A stretch of DNA of 64,000 nt from Auricularia sp. M13 (Eukaryota; Basidiomycota; Agaricomycetes; Auriculariales; Auriculariaceae): positions 3,224,001-3,288,000 of the forward strand of contig CM073195.1 in assembly GCA_037042915.1 (NCBI GenBank), given 5' to 3'. Shown here in pieces: positions 12,370 through 23,244 of this stretch. The notes beneath the pieces are model-generated. The model searched no databases, was not told where the DNA came from, and saw only the letters and a program-made list of their open reading frames with translations. Positions within the stretch are counted from its first letter, which is position 1. Every line of letters starts with the position of its first letter. A program made the translations under genes and the position numbers.

Positions 12370-12597
12370 GGAGTCACAACGTGCAACAACGATGGCTCAT
12401 GGTGAGCAGCGCCGATATCTGGGATATACGCGCACGTCGGGACCAGCAGTTATGCAAACAAGCCCATAGCATAGCGCGATGGAGCTGGATGGGAGGTGGG
12501 GACAGCCCGCGCTACAGTTTTCCAAAGCGTTGGTCCAGGCGTCTTAGGCCGGCCATCTTGCGCCATCGCCGAAGTACCCCTGCACCTCTACAGCGTA

Positions 12598-12676
12598 GAC
12601 GGTATGGGCAGGTGTGTGGGTACTCTGCGATGCGAGATGGTGGGTTCACGAGCGCGCACTGGCCGATTGCCTATTT
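12598..12676 (+). repeat. Diverged 79 nt direct repeat, unit 2
   Basis: Begins GACGGTATGGGCAGGT and ends GATTGCCTATTT, matching unit 1 at 12291-12369 at about two thirds of positions over equal length. It ends 27 nt before the right junction of the insertion. Confidence 0.5.
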
Positions 12677-12980
12677 AGGAAGGTAGTGGTCGAGTCGTAT
12701 CGGTTTCTGCATCGTCCTGTCGTCTGCTTATTTTGTACATCCTCATAGTTTTGGTACATACCCTCCTGTCGCCTTCCTCCTTTGTCTCCCGTCTGAGTTA
12801 CTTGGTCTTGGTTTGGAATTGATTGACCTCGATTGATCTTTGAACTGCATTGAGGGACGCGAGCGAGGACTGAGGAGTGCGGCGTGGACGATGGTCTATC
12901 GATGAGAGCGTGTCAGCAGTGACGGCATTCGGGAAGCCTTGCCGGTCGGACTTGACACGCTATTTGCACCGCTACCGCCA

Positions 12981-13783
12981 TCATGAGCTGGGCCTCCATC
13001 TCAGTGAGCGTGTTGCGCAGCGATTTTTTTCTACCAGCATAAGCTCCACATGGAGAACGGCTCTCTGGCTACGCGGCTAGGATCATGTTCGCAGCAAATA
13101 ATCGGTTCACAAATGCTCAACTGGTGCTCACCGGTCACCTGGCGCACATGTGCAACTCCGGCTCCACGTCTGTGTCTTCCACCGCAACGAGCTGTGCAGC
13201 GCACATGCACTCCTGAAACGCGCAATTTTGCTGCTGTCTCAACATGATACAGCAGATACAGCAGCTCACAGTTACACTCTCTGATTTCAGCAATGGCCGC
13301 TCTCCGCCGGGCATTCATCGTATGGAACTCCTTCATACGCACAGTCGGATGCTCGTTTTTGTCCTGCGTCGTGCAGAGCTGTCGTACTCGCACCCGCGTC
13401 GGGCCTTTTCTCAGCGCCAGGCTTTCTGCGCAACACTGGTCACTGGTCTGCATTCTTCCGCCGTCCCTCTCCAGCAGCCAACCATGTCTGTGCATTCTCA
13501 TCGCATTCGCGCGGACCACTCGTACTGCCCGAAGTGGAGGGCAATCTGGAGCATCAGAGCTCTGACGCTGGGCTGCCGATGCCTGTACTTAGATCAATGC
13601 CGATACTTACTTGTGGCACGGCACTGGCATTTCCTGACATGTGGACAACATGAATTACTTACTAATTAGGCCACCGCGGCTGCGAAACGCTCTGTGGCTC
13701 GGGCTCACTGGTATGGATGTCGTGCAGGCTTAGCTTGAGGATGACACACTGGCATGTATTTAATGAGGAATACAAGACCGAAT
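12981..13783. other. Intergenic region ahead of the decayed S33 copy
   Basis: No gene is supported. From about 13480 the sequence resembles the DNA upstream of the intact S33 gene. Shared pieces include TCATCGCATTCGCGCGGA (also near 15223) and ATTTAATGAGG (also near 15451). This stretch is therefore the upstream part of a tandem duplication. Confidence 0.5.
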
Positions 13784-14308
13784 CTCGGCTCCTTTCATCC
13801 GCCAAAGTTTCTCTCCCAGCGATTGAAAACACAATTCGGACGGCTCGGGTTCTGCGCGAGTGGCGGTGGCTCACTGCTGCGCTTTCCCTTGCCCGGACCT
13901 CCGATGCCGCGGCGACGGCGCGAGAGTTCTTCTCTCTCGCAGCACGCGAGTCTTACTCCTCGGCTTCTGAATCTGCCCGCTGCTTGACGGACTGTATTGA
14001 CTGGCAAGGAGTAAGTGTCTAACGTCACCAGCTGTGCGGTCAGCGCGTGGAATCTAACGATGAATGTTTTTCCGTCCCGGCAGATCTCAGCGACGACGTT
14101 CGACTGGGTCCCCCTGCTACGACGGCTTCTAATGTGCTGAATCCGAGGTGGTGGCTGCCTACGGCTGGTGCTTGCGCTCAAACTGGCCGCAGACACCGTT
14201 GGACTATACCGTATTCGACGGCCCGAAGACGCACATCGCTGCGGTCATGTGGCCTCCCAAGTATCCCGCGAACGATACGCTTAACGCGGCGCAATCATGA
14301 CGATCGCA
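13784..14308 (+). pseudogene. Truncated, decayed copy of S33 peptidase gene
   Basis: It matches the first three exons of the intact gene at 15606-17893 and then stops. The exon 1 remnant ends at the donor GTAAGT (14011). Exon 2 begins at 14084 with ATCTCAGCGACGACGTTCGA and keeps the FDWVP motif. It then has one extra C and a CAA-to-TAA change relative to the paralog. Exon 3 (14193-14308) encodes TPLDYTVFDGPKTHIAAVMW and keeps the donor position GCA/GTATGT. No sequence matching exons 4-10 follows, so the catalytic part is missing. The signal-peptide region is disrupted as well. It cannot make a working enzyme. Confidence 0.8.
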
Positions 14309-15605
14309 GTATGTACTTGCATATACGCAGCATATACGCCATCTGGGCGTCACAGCTGTACCCTGATTCGCATCATTTGCTGTGAACTATACCATTGGCA
14401 CTGGCACCAGTTAGACGGCAATCTGCATGCCATTGCAAAGTCGATTGGGGCATTGCCGTGAGAAGGTGCGGCTGCTAGCGCTAAGCTCTGAGCATGTGGG
14501 AAAGACGCGTCTGACAGTCGGATACCGACCATTTTCAGTTCCCTATTACGGAGCAGCTGATGTTCAGCGTAAGTCCGCCAGCGATCGCCTCCATATGCTT
14601 CTCTGGAGTCTGATAATATAGCGATGCCGAGCGCGTAATTCAGTTTGCATTTTGGTCAGTTCCTGTAGGTTCCTGTCATTGTTGTCGGCTCAAGACTCAA
14701 TGTGATAAAATACTTAAATACAAAATATGGAAGGGGTAGCTTTATTGTAATACCGTTATGAGAGAAATTGACCCTCATAGATTCTGCTTCAGGATGAATC
14801 GCCACAGTATTTCTGCTCAGCTGATCTGAGATGGACTCCGATCCGGAGCCAGAGTCACGCTTTCTGACTCCGACCCCACCGCCCTGTTCCGCTCCACCCG
14901 CTCCAGAAGTCCCAAATGCAGTGCTTACCAACAGAGTTGGCGCACATGTCTACCCAATGCCAAGCCCGTATATACTACGCGAGGGCTGTGCGGCGCCGAC
15001 GTGGAAACGCACATGACGGCATGAAGTACTGGAGTGCGCGAAGGTTCTCCTCTTCCAAATACCCAATGAAAATACGGTAGTACTGACGCTTTACAGGCAA
15101 AACACGCCTTTCCTCAACAGTATTCTCTGTGTCTGCGCAATGCCGGCTCTCAGAGTCAATTTTGCCTCGGCAGTCTTCACAGCATCGTGATGATCGTCGG
15201 CCGCGTGGTATAGGATCTGCACTGTCATCGCATTCGCGCGGATTCGCGACGGGACACCGATCCTACCCAAAGTGGACGGAAATCCGGCTCGCGCTGCTGC
15301 GGCTGCCCAGCACAGCTCCGCCTGCCGACACACGGCCTCGCGTATGCCCCAGGCACGCAGGCTGCGGAATGCTCTGCTCGCCGAACTCGGCATTTCTTCC
15401 AGCGGATGTCCCGAAGGAGGCTGAGCGCTAACTTAGTAAGGATGCCAATATTTAATGAGGTGCGCGAAGCCTCCCAAAGTTGCATTCGCACCCCCCCCTT
15501 TCGTTCCGCTAGCAGTGAAAAGCAGTTGGAGACGTCTCCTCCGAATCGACTCGTAGGATAAGCACAGCTATAATATCGATGTGGACTACACACTCGCTGC
15601 CCCGG
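14309..15605. other. Intergenic region between decayed and intact S33 genes
   Basis: Contains the second copy of the dispersed hairpin repeat (14850-14878) and the duplicated upstream segment from about 15210. A TATAAT motif lies at 15569-15574, just before the intact gene. Open frames are short and unconvincing. Confidence 0.5.
14850..14878. repeat. Dispersed hairpin repeat, copy 2
   Basis: All 29 nt match 8249-8277. The left arm of the hairpin has diverged here (CCGGAGCCAGA), so the stem is imperfect, while the loop and right arm are unchanged. Confidence 0.7.
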
Positions 15606-17893
15606 ATGCGACTCGCAGTCGGAGGCCGGCTCGCTCTCGCTGCTGCTCTCATGCCAGTGTTCTCCCTCGCGCAGGCCTCGCCATCTCAGTGCCCGCAGGA
15701 CAAGTTCGACTGGGAGGGAGTAAGTCTCCACGCTCAGGCTTACCCTCTCATGGGCATTAGAGTTGACTTCTGCCGTGGCGCAGCTCGCACCCAGCCCGAC
15801 GTTCAACTGGGTCCCGTGCTACAACGGCTTCCAATGCGCCAAGTTCGAGGTCGGTTTTCCTCACTCACTTGTACTTGAACTTATTCTCCCTGGCTGCGCT
15901 GGCAGACTGCCTTGGACTACACCGACCCCGACGGCCCCGCGAAGGCGCATATTGCGACAGTCAAGTGGCCATCCAAGTACGCAGCGAACGACACGCAGTA
16001 CCGCGGCGCGATCTGGACGAACCCAGTATGCCAGCATCGTTGCGCTTCGCATGGCCATTCGCTGATGAGCGGGACCGACGTTGCAGGGAGGTCCTGGCGT
16101 CAGCGGCGTCGATTTCATGGTCTCCGCCGCGCCGATGTTCGTCGAGCTCATTGGCGACGAGTATGACTACATCAGCTTCGACCCCCGAGGTGAGATGCTC
16201 TACCGCGCTCATATAACGCCGTCTCTCATCAAGCGTGCATAATGTCGGCAGGTGTGCAGTTCACGACGCCCGGTCCCGCGATATACAAGAGCGACGCGGA
16301 GCGCCGTGCGTGGGAGGCGGGCGACTTTAACGACATGGCGTACACGATCGACGGCATCGGGCGGACGTTCGCGCGCGCCCAGGTCTTCGGGCAGCTCGCG
16401 CTCCAGCGGGACGCGGACGGCCTTCTGGCGCATATTGGCACGGCCGATGTCGCGCGGGACATCGTCGCGATGAACGCCGCTCTCGGCCTGGAGAAGGTTC
16501 AGTACTGGGGAGGCAGCTATGGGACTATCCTGGGTGTCACGTGAGTCTGCAGGCTCGCTGCTGCATTTCCTCGGAGGGGTGATCATGATCTGACGCAAAG
16601 TTCTCTCTTCCCATAGGCTTGCGGCGATGTTCCCTGAAAAGATGGAGAGAGTGGTGCTGGATTGTGAGTTTTGCGTTTTGTGTCCGATGGCTGCGTGTAT
16701 GAGCTGATAGTGATTGCGCACTGGCAGCGGTCATGGAGGCCGGCACATATTACGACGCGACCTGGACGTACAACTTCCTCCACACGGACGCCACCCTCGC
16801 GTGGTTCTTCTCCTCCTGCAGCGCTTCTACAGCATGCGCCCTGTACGCGCCGACCCCGGAGGGCGTCCGCGAGCGCTACGACGCCCTCGCCGCGCGCATC
16901 AAGGCACAGCCAGTGTCGGTGATCGTGGGAGACGTCTACGGTATCATCGACTGGCCGCTCATGGTCAACGAAGTGTTCACCTTGCTCTACTCGCCGTACG
17001 AAGGGTGGGGCGCGTTAGCGCAGGCACTCGCGGACCTGGAGCGTGGCAACGGCACCCTGGCGTACGCACTCGGCGGAAGCATAGACGCGTCCACCTGGAC
17101 GTGCAACTGCGACAAGACTGGGACCAAGCTGCTGCCTTCGACGACGACGTCCTCCACGGCGATTAGATGCGGCGACGCCAGTCCGGTGAAGGACACTCTG
17201 GACGAGCTCAAGGAGTGGTATTCCGCGCAGCAGAATCTGAGCAGTTTCACGGAGACGCAGCCCACGCGGCCGTGGTGCGCAGGATGGAAGATTCAGGTGA
17301 AGAATAAGTTTGAAGGTCGGTCGTTCTACGAAATTTTTTACGGCGTTTGCGGTGCTCATAATAGACCATCAGGCCCTCTTGCTGCAAACACCAGTCATCC
17401 CATTCTGTTGATGGCCAACACCGCCGGTCAGTGTCTTGTTTTGCTGTCCGTACCCCGCATATTTCCGTTGTTTCTCACCCATCCTATAGACCCTGTCACA
17501 CCTATAGAGTCGTAAGTGCTGCTCCAGTCCTCCCCCTCACATAATCTGACGAGTATTTAGCGCCCACGAGACAGCAGACCGTTTCCCTGGCTCAGTTGTT
17601 CTGACTGTCGAAGCGCCAGGTGTAAGTTGTTTCACTGCGTCAATTACGCACTGCTAACTCATCGCTTGCCGCAGCACGGCGCATTCAGCGTACCCTCAGT
17701 GTGCATGATCAAGTACCTCCGGGACTACTATCGCGAGGGCACGCTCCCTGCGCCTGATACGCTGTGCAAAACCGACCGTCCGATCTTCCCGGAGACGAAC
17801 TCGAAGCGCGCAACGCTCTCGCCGGAGGATGAACGCCTGTTGGACACCGTGGAGCGCCTTCGTAAAGGGATCCATCTTGCGAGAAACCTTTAA
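15606..17893 (+). CDS. Secreted S33 (TAP-like) alpha/beta-hydrolase peptidase
   Basis: A secreted serine peptidase of the tripeptidyl-aminopeptidase-like group, expected to trim N-terminal peptides outside the cell. Ten exons: 15606-15719, 15784-15849, 15906-16025, 16087-16189, 16252-16540, 16617-16663, 16728-17426, 17490-17511, 17561-17621 and 17675-17893 (470 residues). MRLAVGGRLALAAALMPVFS is a classic signal peptide. An upstream in-frame ATG at 15579 lies only 5 nt after a TATAAT box, so the ATG at 15606 is preferred. Oxyanion GGPG, nucleophile GGSYGT, acid NTADPVTP and histidine HGAFSVP are all present. Cysteines around STWTCNCDKTG and CGVCGAHN suggest disulfides. A truncated copy lies 1.3 kb upstream. 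Confidence 0.92.
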
Positions 17894-18101
17894 GTCGTTT
17901 CCCCCTATTGTCTCAATGTAATCGACACTGTCGTTGACTCACAGAAATATCATTCTCGTCGTCTGATACTAAAGTTATGGTCATGCAAAGACTCGGTTGT
18001 TTTCGACGTGTGGCCATTTTGCCGAGAGCCAAGGCCACGGTGGCAAGCTCCGACGCTCTCCTTCATGCCACCGCGCACCGTGCCCGTTCACTGCAATGAT
18101 C
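17894..18101. other. Short intergenic spacer
   Basis: 3' region of the S33 peptidase and 5' region of the methyltransferase. No distinct signal was identified. Confidence 0.4.
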
Positions 18102-19182
18102 ATGGGTGCGCGTTCCGACACTGCTCATATACAGCTTGCTTGATACTGACATCCGCCTTCGGCGCAGCTACTACACGAAGCGAATAACGGACCATGAAGG
18201 CGACGCCCGACTGCACCTGCTCCCTGATGCTGTCTTTCACGGCAAACACGTGCTGGACATAGGCTGCAACGAGGGCCTGGTTACGTGCGAAACAGGTCAG
18301 CCATCCGGCTCGTATCGGGTGTGATATCAATCCAGGCAGTACAGAGCCACGGCGCGCATGAAGTCGTTGGAGTCGACATCGACGCGGGCTCGGTCGCACT
18401 CGCATGGAAGCGACGACGCCACCTCTGGAGCTTCATGGTGACGCAGGCGGGTGCAAAGCTGAACGACTCTGAGGCGCCGCAGCTGGACTACTTCCCCGTC
18501 GCGCTGCAGCACATGTTCGGCCCGCTGCTCGTCCCCAGCGCCAGCACCACCGCTGAGCACGCGTCGGCGTTCCCGCCTATCTCACCTTCGCGCACGCGGA
18601 CTGGGTTGCGGGCGGTACACCATTTGACGCGAAACTGTACGATGTCATCCTCGCGTGCGTCCGATCCAGTCCTCACTCTCCCCGACCGTTTTCGCGCCCA
18701 TATTCACCGCCTGCTACAACAGCCTGTCGATCACGAAGTGGATTCACCTGAAAGCCGGCGACGCGGGCATCCGCGCGCTCTTCCGCGCGTACACGACGTG
18801 TTGCGCCCCGGCGGCGCATTCGTGCTGGAGGTCCAGCCGTGGGAATCGTACGCGAAGGCGCGCAGGATGCACCACGTACGTCCTCTCGAGCCTCCATCTC
18901 CCATTCCCAGTGTCATCGGCAAACTCTCGTTCCCATCGGACTCCGAGGGAGCATGCTGCGAAACTGCAGCTGCGCCCAGAAGATTTCGGTGGGCTGCTCC
19001 TCAACCTGGGGTTTGTGCACGAAGGGTTGCTTGGCGCCCCTGCCAGTGGAGACGGCGGCGAGTGTCTCCCGCTGATCGAGTTAATGGATCCTCATTCTCA
19101 CTGTGTCGCCAAATTTACAGGTTTATGTCGTCCTGTCCGTATATACACAGAAGGGAACAGTGACGACTTGGAGGATTCATGA
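18102..19182 (+). pseudogene. Bin3-type (MePCE/BCDIN3) RNA methyltransferase, frameshifted
   Basis: The Bin3 family methylates the 5' gamma-phosphate of small RNAs using S-adenosylmethionine. In order the sequence shows SYYTKR, motif I VLDIGCNEG, motif II EVVGVDIDAGSVALAWKRRR, YFPVALQHMFGPL, FDAKLYDVILA, SITKWIHLKAGDAGI, HDVLRPGGAFVLEVQPWESY and C-terminal LRPEDFGGLLLNLGF with CRPVRIYT. Introns at about 18296-18340 and 18656-18719 fit. Two one-base frameshifts remain: near 18570 (a CCC run) and near 18790 (CGCGCG). No splice choice repairs them. The start codon is uncertain, and the 18102 ATG is a guess. Either a recent pseudogene or two sequencing errors in a real gene. Confidence 0.7.
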
Positions 19183-19599
19183 TAATGACATGGCTAGCAG
19201 ATTCCAATGTGGACTGTCTGCGTCGATTCATCAAGACAGGCCATGTGGCTGTTATCGCTTCACTTCAATGTGCAGCTAGAAATTTCTCGAAAGACGCACG
19301 CCCTCGCGCAGGCTTCAGGTGTTGTTCGCTTTTGGTTCGCATGCGCATGTGCTGACGCTGTCAGGGTACTCGTCACGGTACTCGTCACGGTAACGCATTG
19401 ATTCATAAGATATGCTGCACGTTCGACGAGCGCACAATGTACACGTACTTGATCGTAATATTATTATGAGCTACTTCCTCAATGGATTTGTCAATGTCTT
19501 GCACAAGAATCGCCACGATTGGTGGTAGCAACGAGCACTTGCCATTGCCTGCATCGAACATCCCGTCGCGCGATCCGTGCTCCGCGTGGTGTGCGGAGA
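19183..19599. other. Intergenic spacer before right arm
   Basis: No gene or repeat recognised apart from two short copies of ACTCGTCACGGTA near 19370-19395. Confidence 0.4.
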
Positions 19600-22385
19600 G
19601 ATAGCGGTGCAAGTAGCGTGTCAAGTCCGACCCGGCAAGGCTTCCCGAATGCCGTCACTGCTGACACGCTCTCATCGATAGACCATCGTCCACGTCGACC
19701 TACTCAGTCTCGCTCGCGTTCCTCAACTGCAGTTCGAAGATCAAATCGAGGCCAATCAATTCCAAACCAAGACCAAGCAACACAAATGGGAGACAAAGGA
19801 GGAAGGCGACAGGACGGGTATGTACCAAAACAAAGAGGATGTACAAAATGCGCAGACGACAGGAAGCAGGAACCGAGACTGAAACCGGGGGTCGTTACGG
19901 GAGAGGGGGGTCGTGACGGGGAGAGGGGGGCTATGTGCGGTGATGGGGTGTTACAGGTATGCACAAAGTATAGCGAGGGGGATGCTACGATTGCGACGAC
20001 GACGCCGGACGAGTAAGTTCTGTCGCGGTTGGCCGACGCAATGGGGCAACTCAGGATGCCGACGACGACGCAGGCAGGCTCAGCGGCCCGGGGGGTCCTT
20101 GACGTCACTCGGCTGCATGGCGTGGCGTGGGGTGCGTCGACGCGCCACCTCCGGCCTCAGGCCTCATGTTCGAAGCTACAAAAGGCAGCTCACGCGCGCC
20201 CATTGCCGCTCCGCTTCCCGCGACGGGCGATGGTCTTCGGCGCGGCGGCAGCGGCAGCGCGCGCGTCTTCTGCAGCCTTCGCGCGCCGGGCCGCGTTTTC
20301 GCGGATACGCGTGCTGCGCCGGGGCAAGGTTGGCGTCTTCTGCACGGCGCGGCCGCGGCGGCGTGACTGGCGCTTGGGAGTAGCGGCGGGCGAGGCTGTT
20401 GCGGGCTGACGCGACGGGCCTGCCACTGGCTCGAGTATCAGAGACTCGACGTGCATCTGAGCAACACAGGTGAGCATCAGCGCGCACGAATGAAAAACAC
20501 AGCGAACGTACCTCATCAGACGCATTGTCAACGTCTTCATCGGGATCCACGACGTCCAGTCCAGCGCTCGGAGGAGCCGGAGCAGCGGTCGTCGTGGTCA
20601 AAATCTGAATCGTAGGACGGGTCGCAACAGTGGACGTGCCCGCCTGTGCACGAGTGCGCATTCCAGCGCGAACGCGCTCCGCTGCCGGCGACCCCGGCTG
20701 CGTTTCGGTTTCGACTCGAGGCCGTTTCTCCGCGTGCGCGCCATCCTCCACCGTGTTGTCCTCCGAACGAGCACGCTTGAGCCGCTGCGATGGCGAAGGC
20801 GAGGCCGGCGGCGTCGCGATATGGACCGGCGGCTCGACAGCCTGCTGGATCTGGGAGCTCGTCCCCTCGTCGGGCGAGGGGGAGCAGTCACCGTCATCCT
20901 CTTCAGCGCTGTCGATGCCCGCCATGTCCACATCGTCCGACTCCACGCTTGGCGACCTTACAGGCAGTGCAGTCTGCTGCTGCTGCACGGATAACGCGGC
21001 AGCGGCAGCGGCAGCGGCGGCGGCTTCCGCGCGACGACGCTCGTTGTGCCGCATGGTGTCCTCGTACGAGGGCTCCCAGGGGCGGCTGACCTGGTGTTGG
21101 GCACGCGTCGAGAAGTATCCGCCGATTCCGTCGGCCAGGAAGTAGTCGGCGTTCATCGTGCGCTTGAGGGCGTTGCGGGGCGCGGCGGGCGGCGGTACTG
21201 GTGCGTGCGTGTCTGCAGGGCTAACATCAGCAACATCCTCGCGAAGATGAATGAAAGAGCACTGACTGTCAGCCTCGTCGATGCCAAGGTCCGGAGCGGG
21301 GGACGTGCGCGGCGAGGTGTAGGGCGTCGGCGGGCCGTGCCTGCTGGGGCGGATGACCGTGCGATGGCCGTGGCCGAGCATCGTGCGGAGGATGAGCCCC
21401 CGAGCGGCGCCGGCGAGCGACGCGACCATGTCCGCAGTCGGGACGACGAGTTCCTCCCTCGTGAGCGGGAGGGCGTTCAGCACCGGCGTCGTCGGCTCGT
21501 CGAGGTCCTCCGGCGGCGGCGTCCTGAATTCGCGGGCAGCGCTGGCGGGCTCGGCGCATGAGCCCATGAAGTCCGAGCCGGTGCTGGTGCTCTCCGAGCC
21601 CGCGGACGACGACGACGACGACGGAGACGCGACGTAGGGCGTGTCGAACGCGGCGGCCCGCGCAGCCTCGTCCTCGGCCACCTTGCGCCGGATTTCGGCG
21701 TAGATGGCCTCGGTGACGGCGCGCTCCTCCTCGCTGATCTCCGGCACGTCCTCGTCGAAGTCGGCGTTGCGAGCCGCGAGGTCGTCCTCGTCGACCTCGG
21801 TGCGGGCCTCTGCGAATTCGTCGACGTAGGGGTCCATGCCGGCGAACTCCTCGGCGTAGGGGTCGATGCCGGCCGCCTCCTCGGCCATGCGCCTCTCGAG
21901 CTCGCCGGGGCCGAAGAGGTCGTCGACAGAGGGCCCGCCCATGTCCTCCTCGTCTTCACCATCGTCGCGCTCGTCGTCGTTGCGTTCGCCGTTGTCGGCC
22001 TCTTCGCTGTCGTCGTCGTCTTCGGCCTCATCACTGTCATAATCGACCAGTCCAACGCGTCTCTCGGGCATCTGCTCGTCGTCGTCGTCTTCCTCATCTT
22101 GCTCTTCATCGTCGCGAGTGGTTTCAGCATTGTGGTGGTTAACGCTGGAAAAATCTTCCGGCTCGTGCAGGTCGTCGTCGTAGTCGGCCGCCCCAGAGAG
22201 GCGCCGGACAAACGAGATGGCGGCGTTGTACATCGTGCAGGTGCAGGTGCGGGTTGTGCGGTGTGCGATGTTCAAGGTAGCGGTAGCAAGGAAAGCCTTG
22301 GCCCGCCGTTTGCCGCGCAACCGCGTTTTGAAGCCCACCGGCACCCGGGCCGATGATCGCCAACCCCCATTGTCCGCCTAATTTG
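19600..22385 (-). repeat. Right arm of large inverted duplication
   Basis: Reverse complement of 8535-12980 minus the 1.6 kb insertion. It runs without interruption from the promoter side of copy B (about 22385) to its distal 3' flank (about 19600). The lack of the insertion here shows that the insertion entered arm A after duplication, or was lost from arm B. Confidence 0.85.
20190..22233 (-). CDS. Acidic protein with basic tail, copy B
   Basis: Inverted duplicate of the gene at 8710-10735. The start is the ATG at 22233 (MYNAAISFVRRLSG), shared with copy A. An upstream in-frame ATG-like extension exists only in this copy and is not preferred. Exons 21267-22233, 20512-21212 and 20190-20456 give 644 residues. 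Introns (54 and 55 nt) have the same lengths and positions as in copy A. Differences are few: small indels in the acidic run and an expanded poly-Ala stretch (EAAAAAAAAAALS) before the Gln-rich segment. Flanks have diverged more than the coding part, so either selection or gene conversion keeps the proteins alike. Function unknown. Confidence 0.75.
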
Positions 22386-23244
22386 GCAGGCGCTGGTATC
22401 AATATTACAGTAATAACGTTGCGACGGGAGGGGGACTACATGATACATGCTTGTGCGTTACGTGATGCGTTCCCTACTGTGCGGGTCTGCCGCGCGCCGC
22501 AGCAACCAGCCAGTCATATCTTACTGTAGATACTCCTCGAATCTGGGAGCTCAAGACGCGCATAGTCGGCATTCGCAATCTTCAGCTTTATCACGGCATG
22601 CCACACCCCCCAACGCGCGAAGGTCCGTAAAGAAGTGTACTGTATTTGAACGCAAGACCGAGCCACGACATGGCGCGTCGTCGACGGTCGGAGTCACAAA
22701 GCGCGTCTTTGCCTCCGGGCTCAACCGAACCGCTCTCAGGCTCTGGAAGAATTGTAGCTTACGCATGCTGAGAGAAGTGAACCGTAAGCTCGTCAGCCTA
22801 ATGAACCTGTCGCCGCGACGGAAGGAAAGGACCAACGTTAACATGAATGTGCTCCGAGTCGGCATCAGAGTCGATTTGAGCCTGAGCGCAGAAGCTCGGT
22901 TCGCCAATCGTTGCGTCGCAAATTGTAATGTGACTCTCAGATCATCACATCAGACGAGGTAGCATGCCTCGGTTTCTCTCTTTCTCGGCGGTCAGCGCGT
23001 TTCCTTTCCACCTCAATCACACCGTGAGTCATGACAAATTATGGCCTATCATCATCAGCGTGAAGCCCCGTTGATTCGATGACTTTCATTACGTTCATAG
23101 AGAGAATAACACTACTCGCACCATAACTTTTCAGAGCTTCCAACTCGAGCGCGCGGCATCACCCTCAGCACTACTTACTGGCAAGTGTGCATTACCATCG
23201 TGATCTTGTATCAGGGTGCTAGGCTCCCGCAACCTCAGCCTGAC
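22386..23244. other. Intergenic region
   Basis: A 171-codon plus-strand frame (22447-22962) and shorter minus frames occur, but none has a recognisable domain or convincing splice-linked neighbours. This region lies outside the inverted duplication and downstream of the dienelactone-hydrolase-like gene. Confidence 0.4.

Larger units (their letters stand above)
11094..12703. other. 1.6 kb insertion present only in arm A
   Basis: Copy B is continuous where copy A is interrupted. Both sides of the break show TCGG (ends at 11093 and 12703), compatible with a 4 bp target duplication or microhomology. The left end starts with a short GGAA repeat. The next 150 nt (11116-11259) keep an open, protein-like frame ending FALYEPS. 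A pair of diverged 79 nt direct repeats lies at 12291-12369 and 12598-12676. A 238-codon open frame on the minus strand (11313-12029) has no recognisable domain. No terminal inverted repeats were seen. The nature of the insert is unknown. Confidence 0.6.
8535..12980 (+). repeat. Left arm of large inverted duplication
   Basis: This arm matches 19600-22385 in inverted orientation. Homology starts near 8535, shortly upstream of the acidic-protein gene. It runs through the gene and its 3' flank and ends around TTTGCACCGCTA at 12980. Coding parts are nearly identical between the arms, while flanks show more substitutions and small indels. The arm is longer than its partner only because 11094-12703 is inserted within it. 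Boundaries were read by eye and may be off by about 20 nt. Confidence 0.85.

Noticed and set aside
22234-22344. N-terminal extension of copy B upstream of MYNAAISF
   Set aside because: No equivalent open extension exists in copy A, and the shared start is conserved in both.
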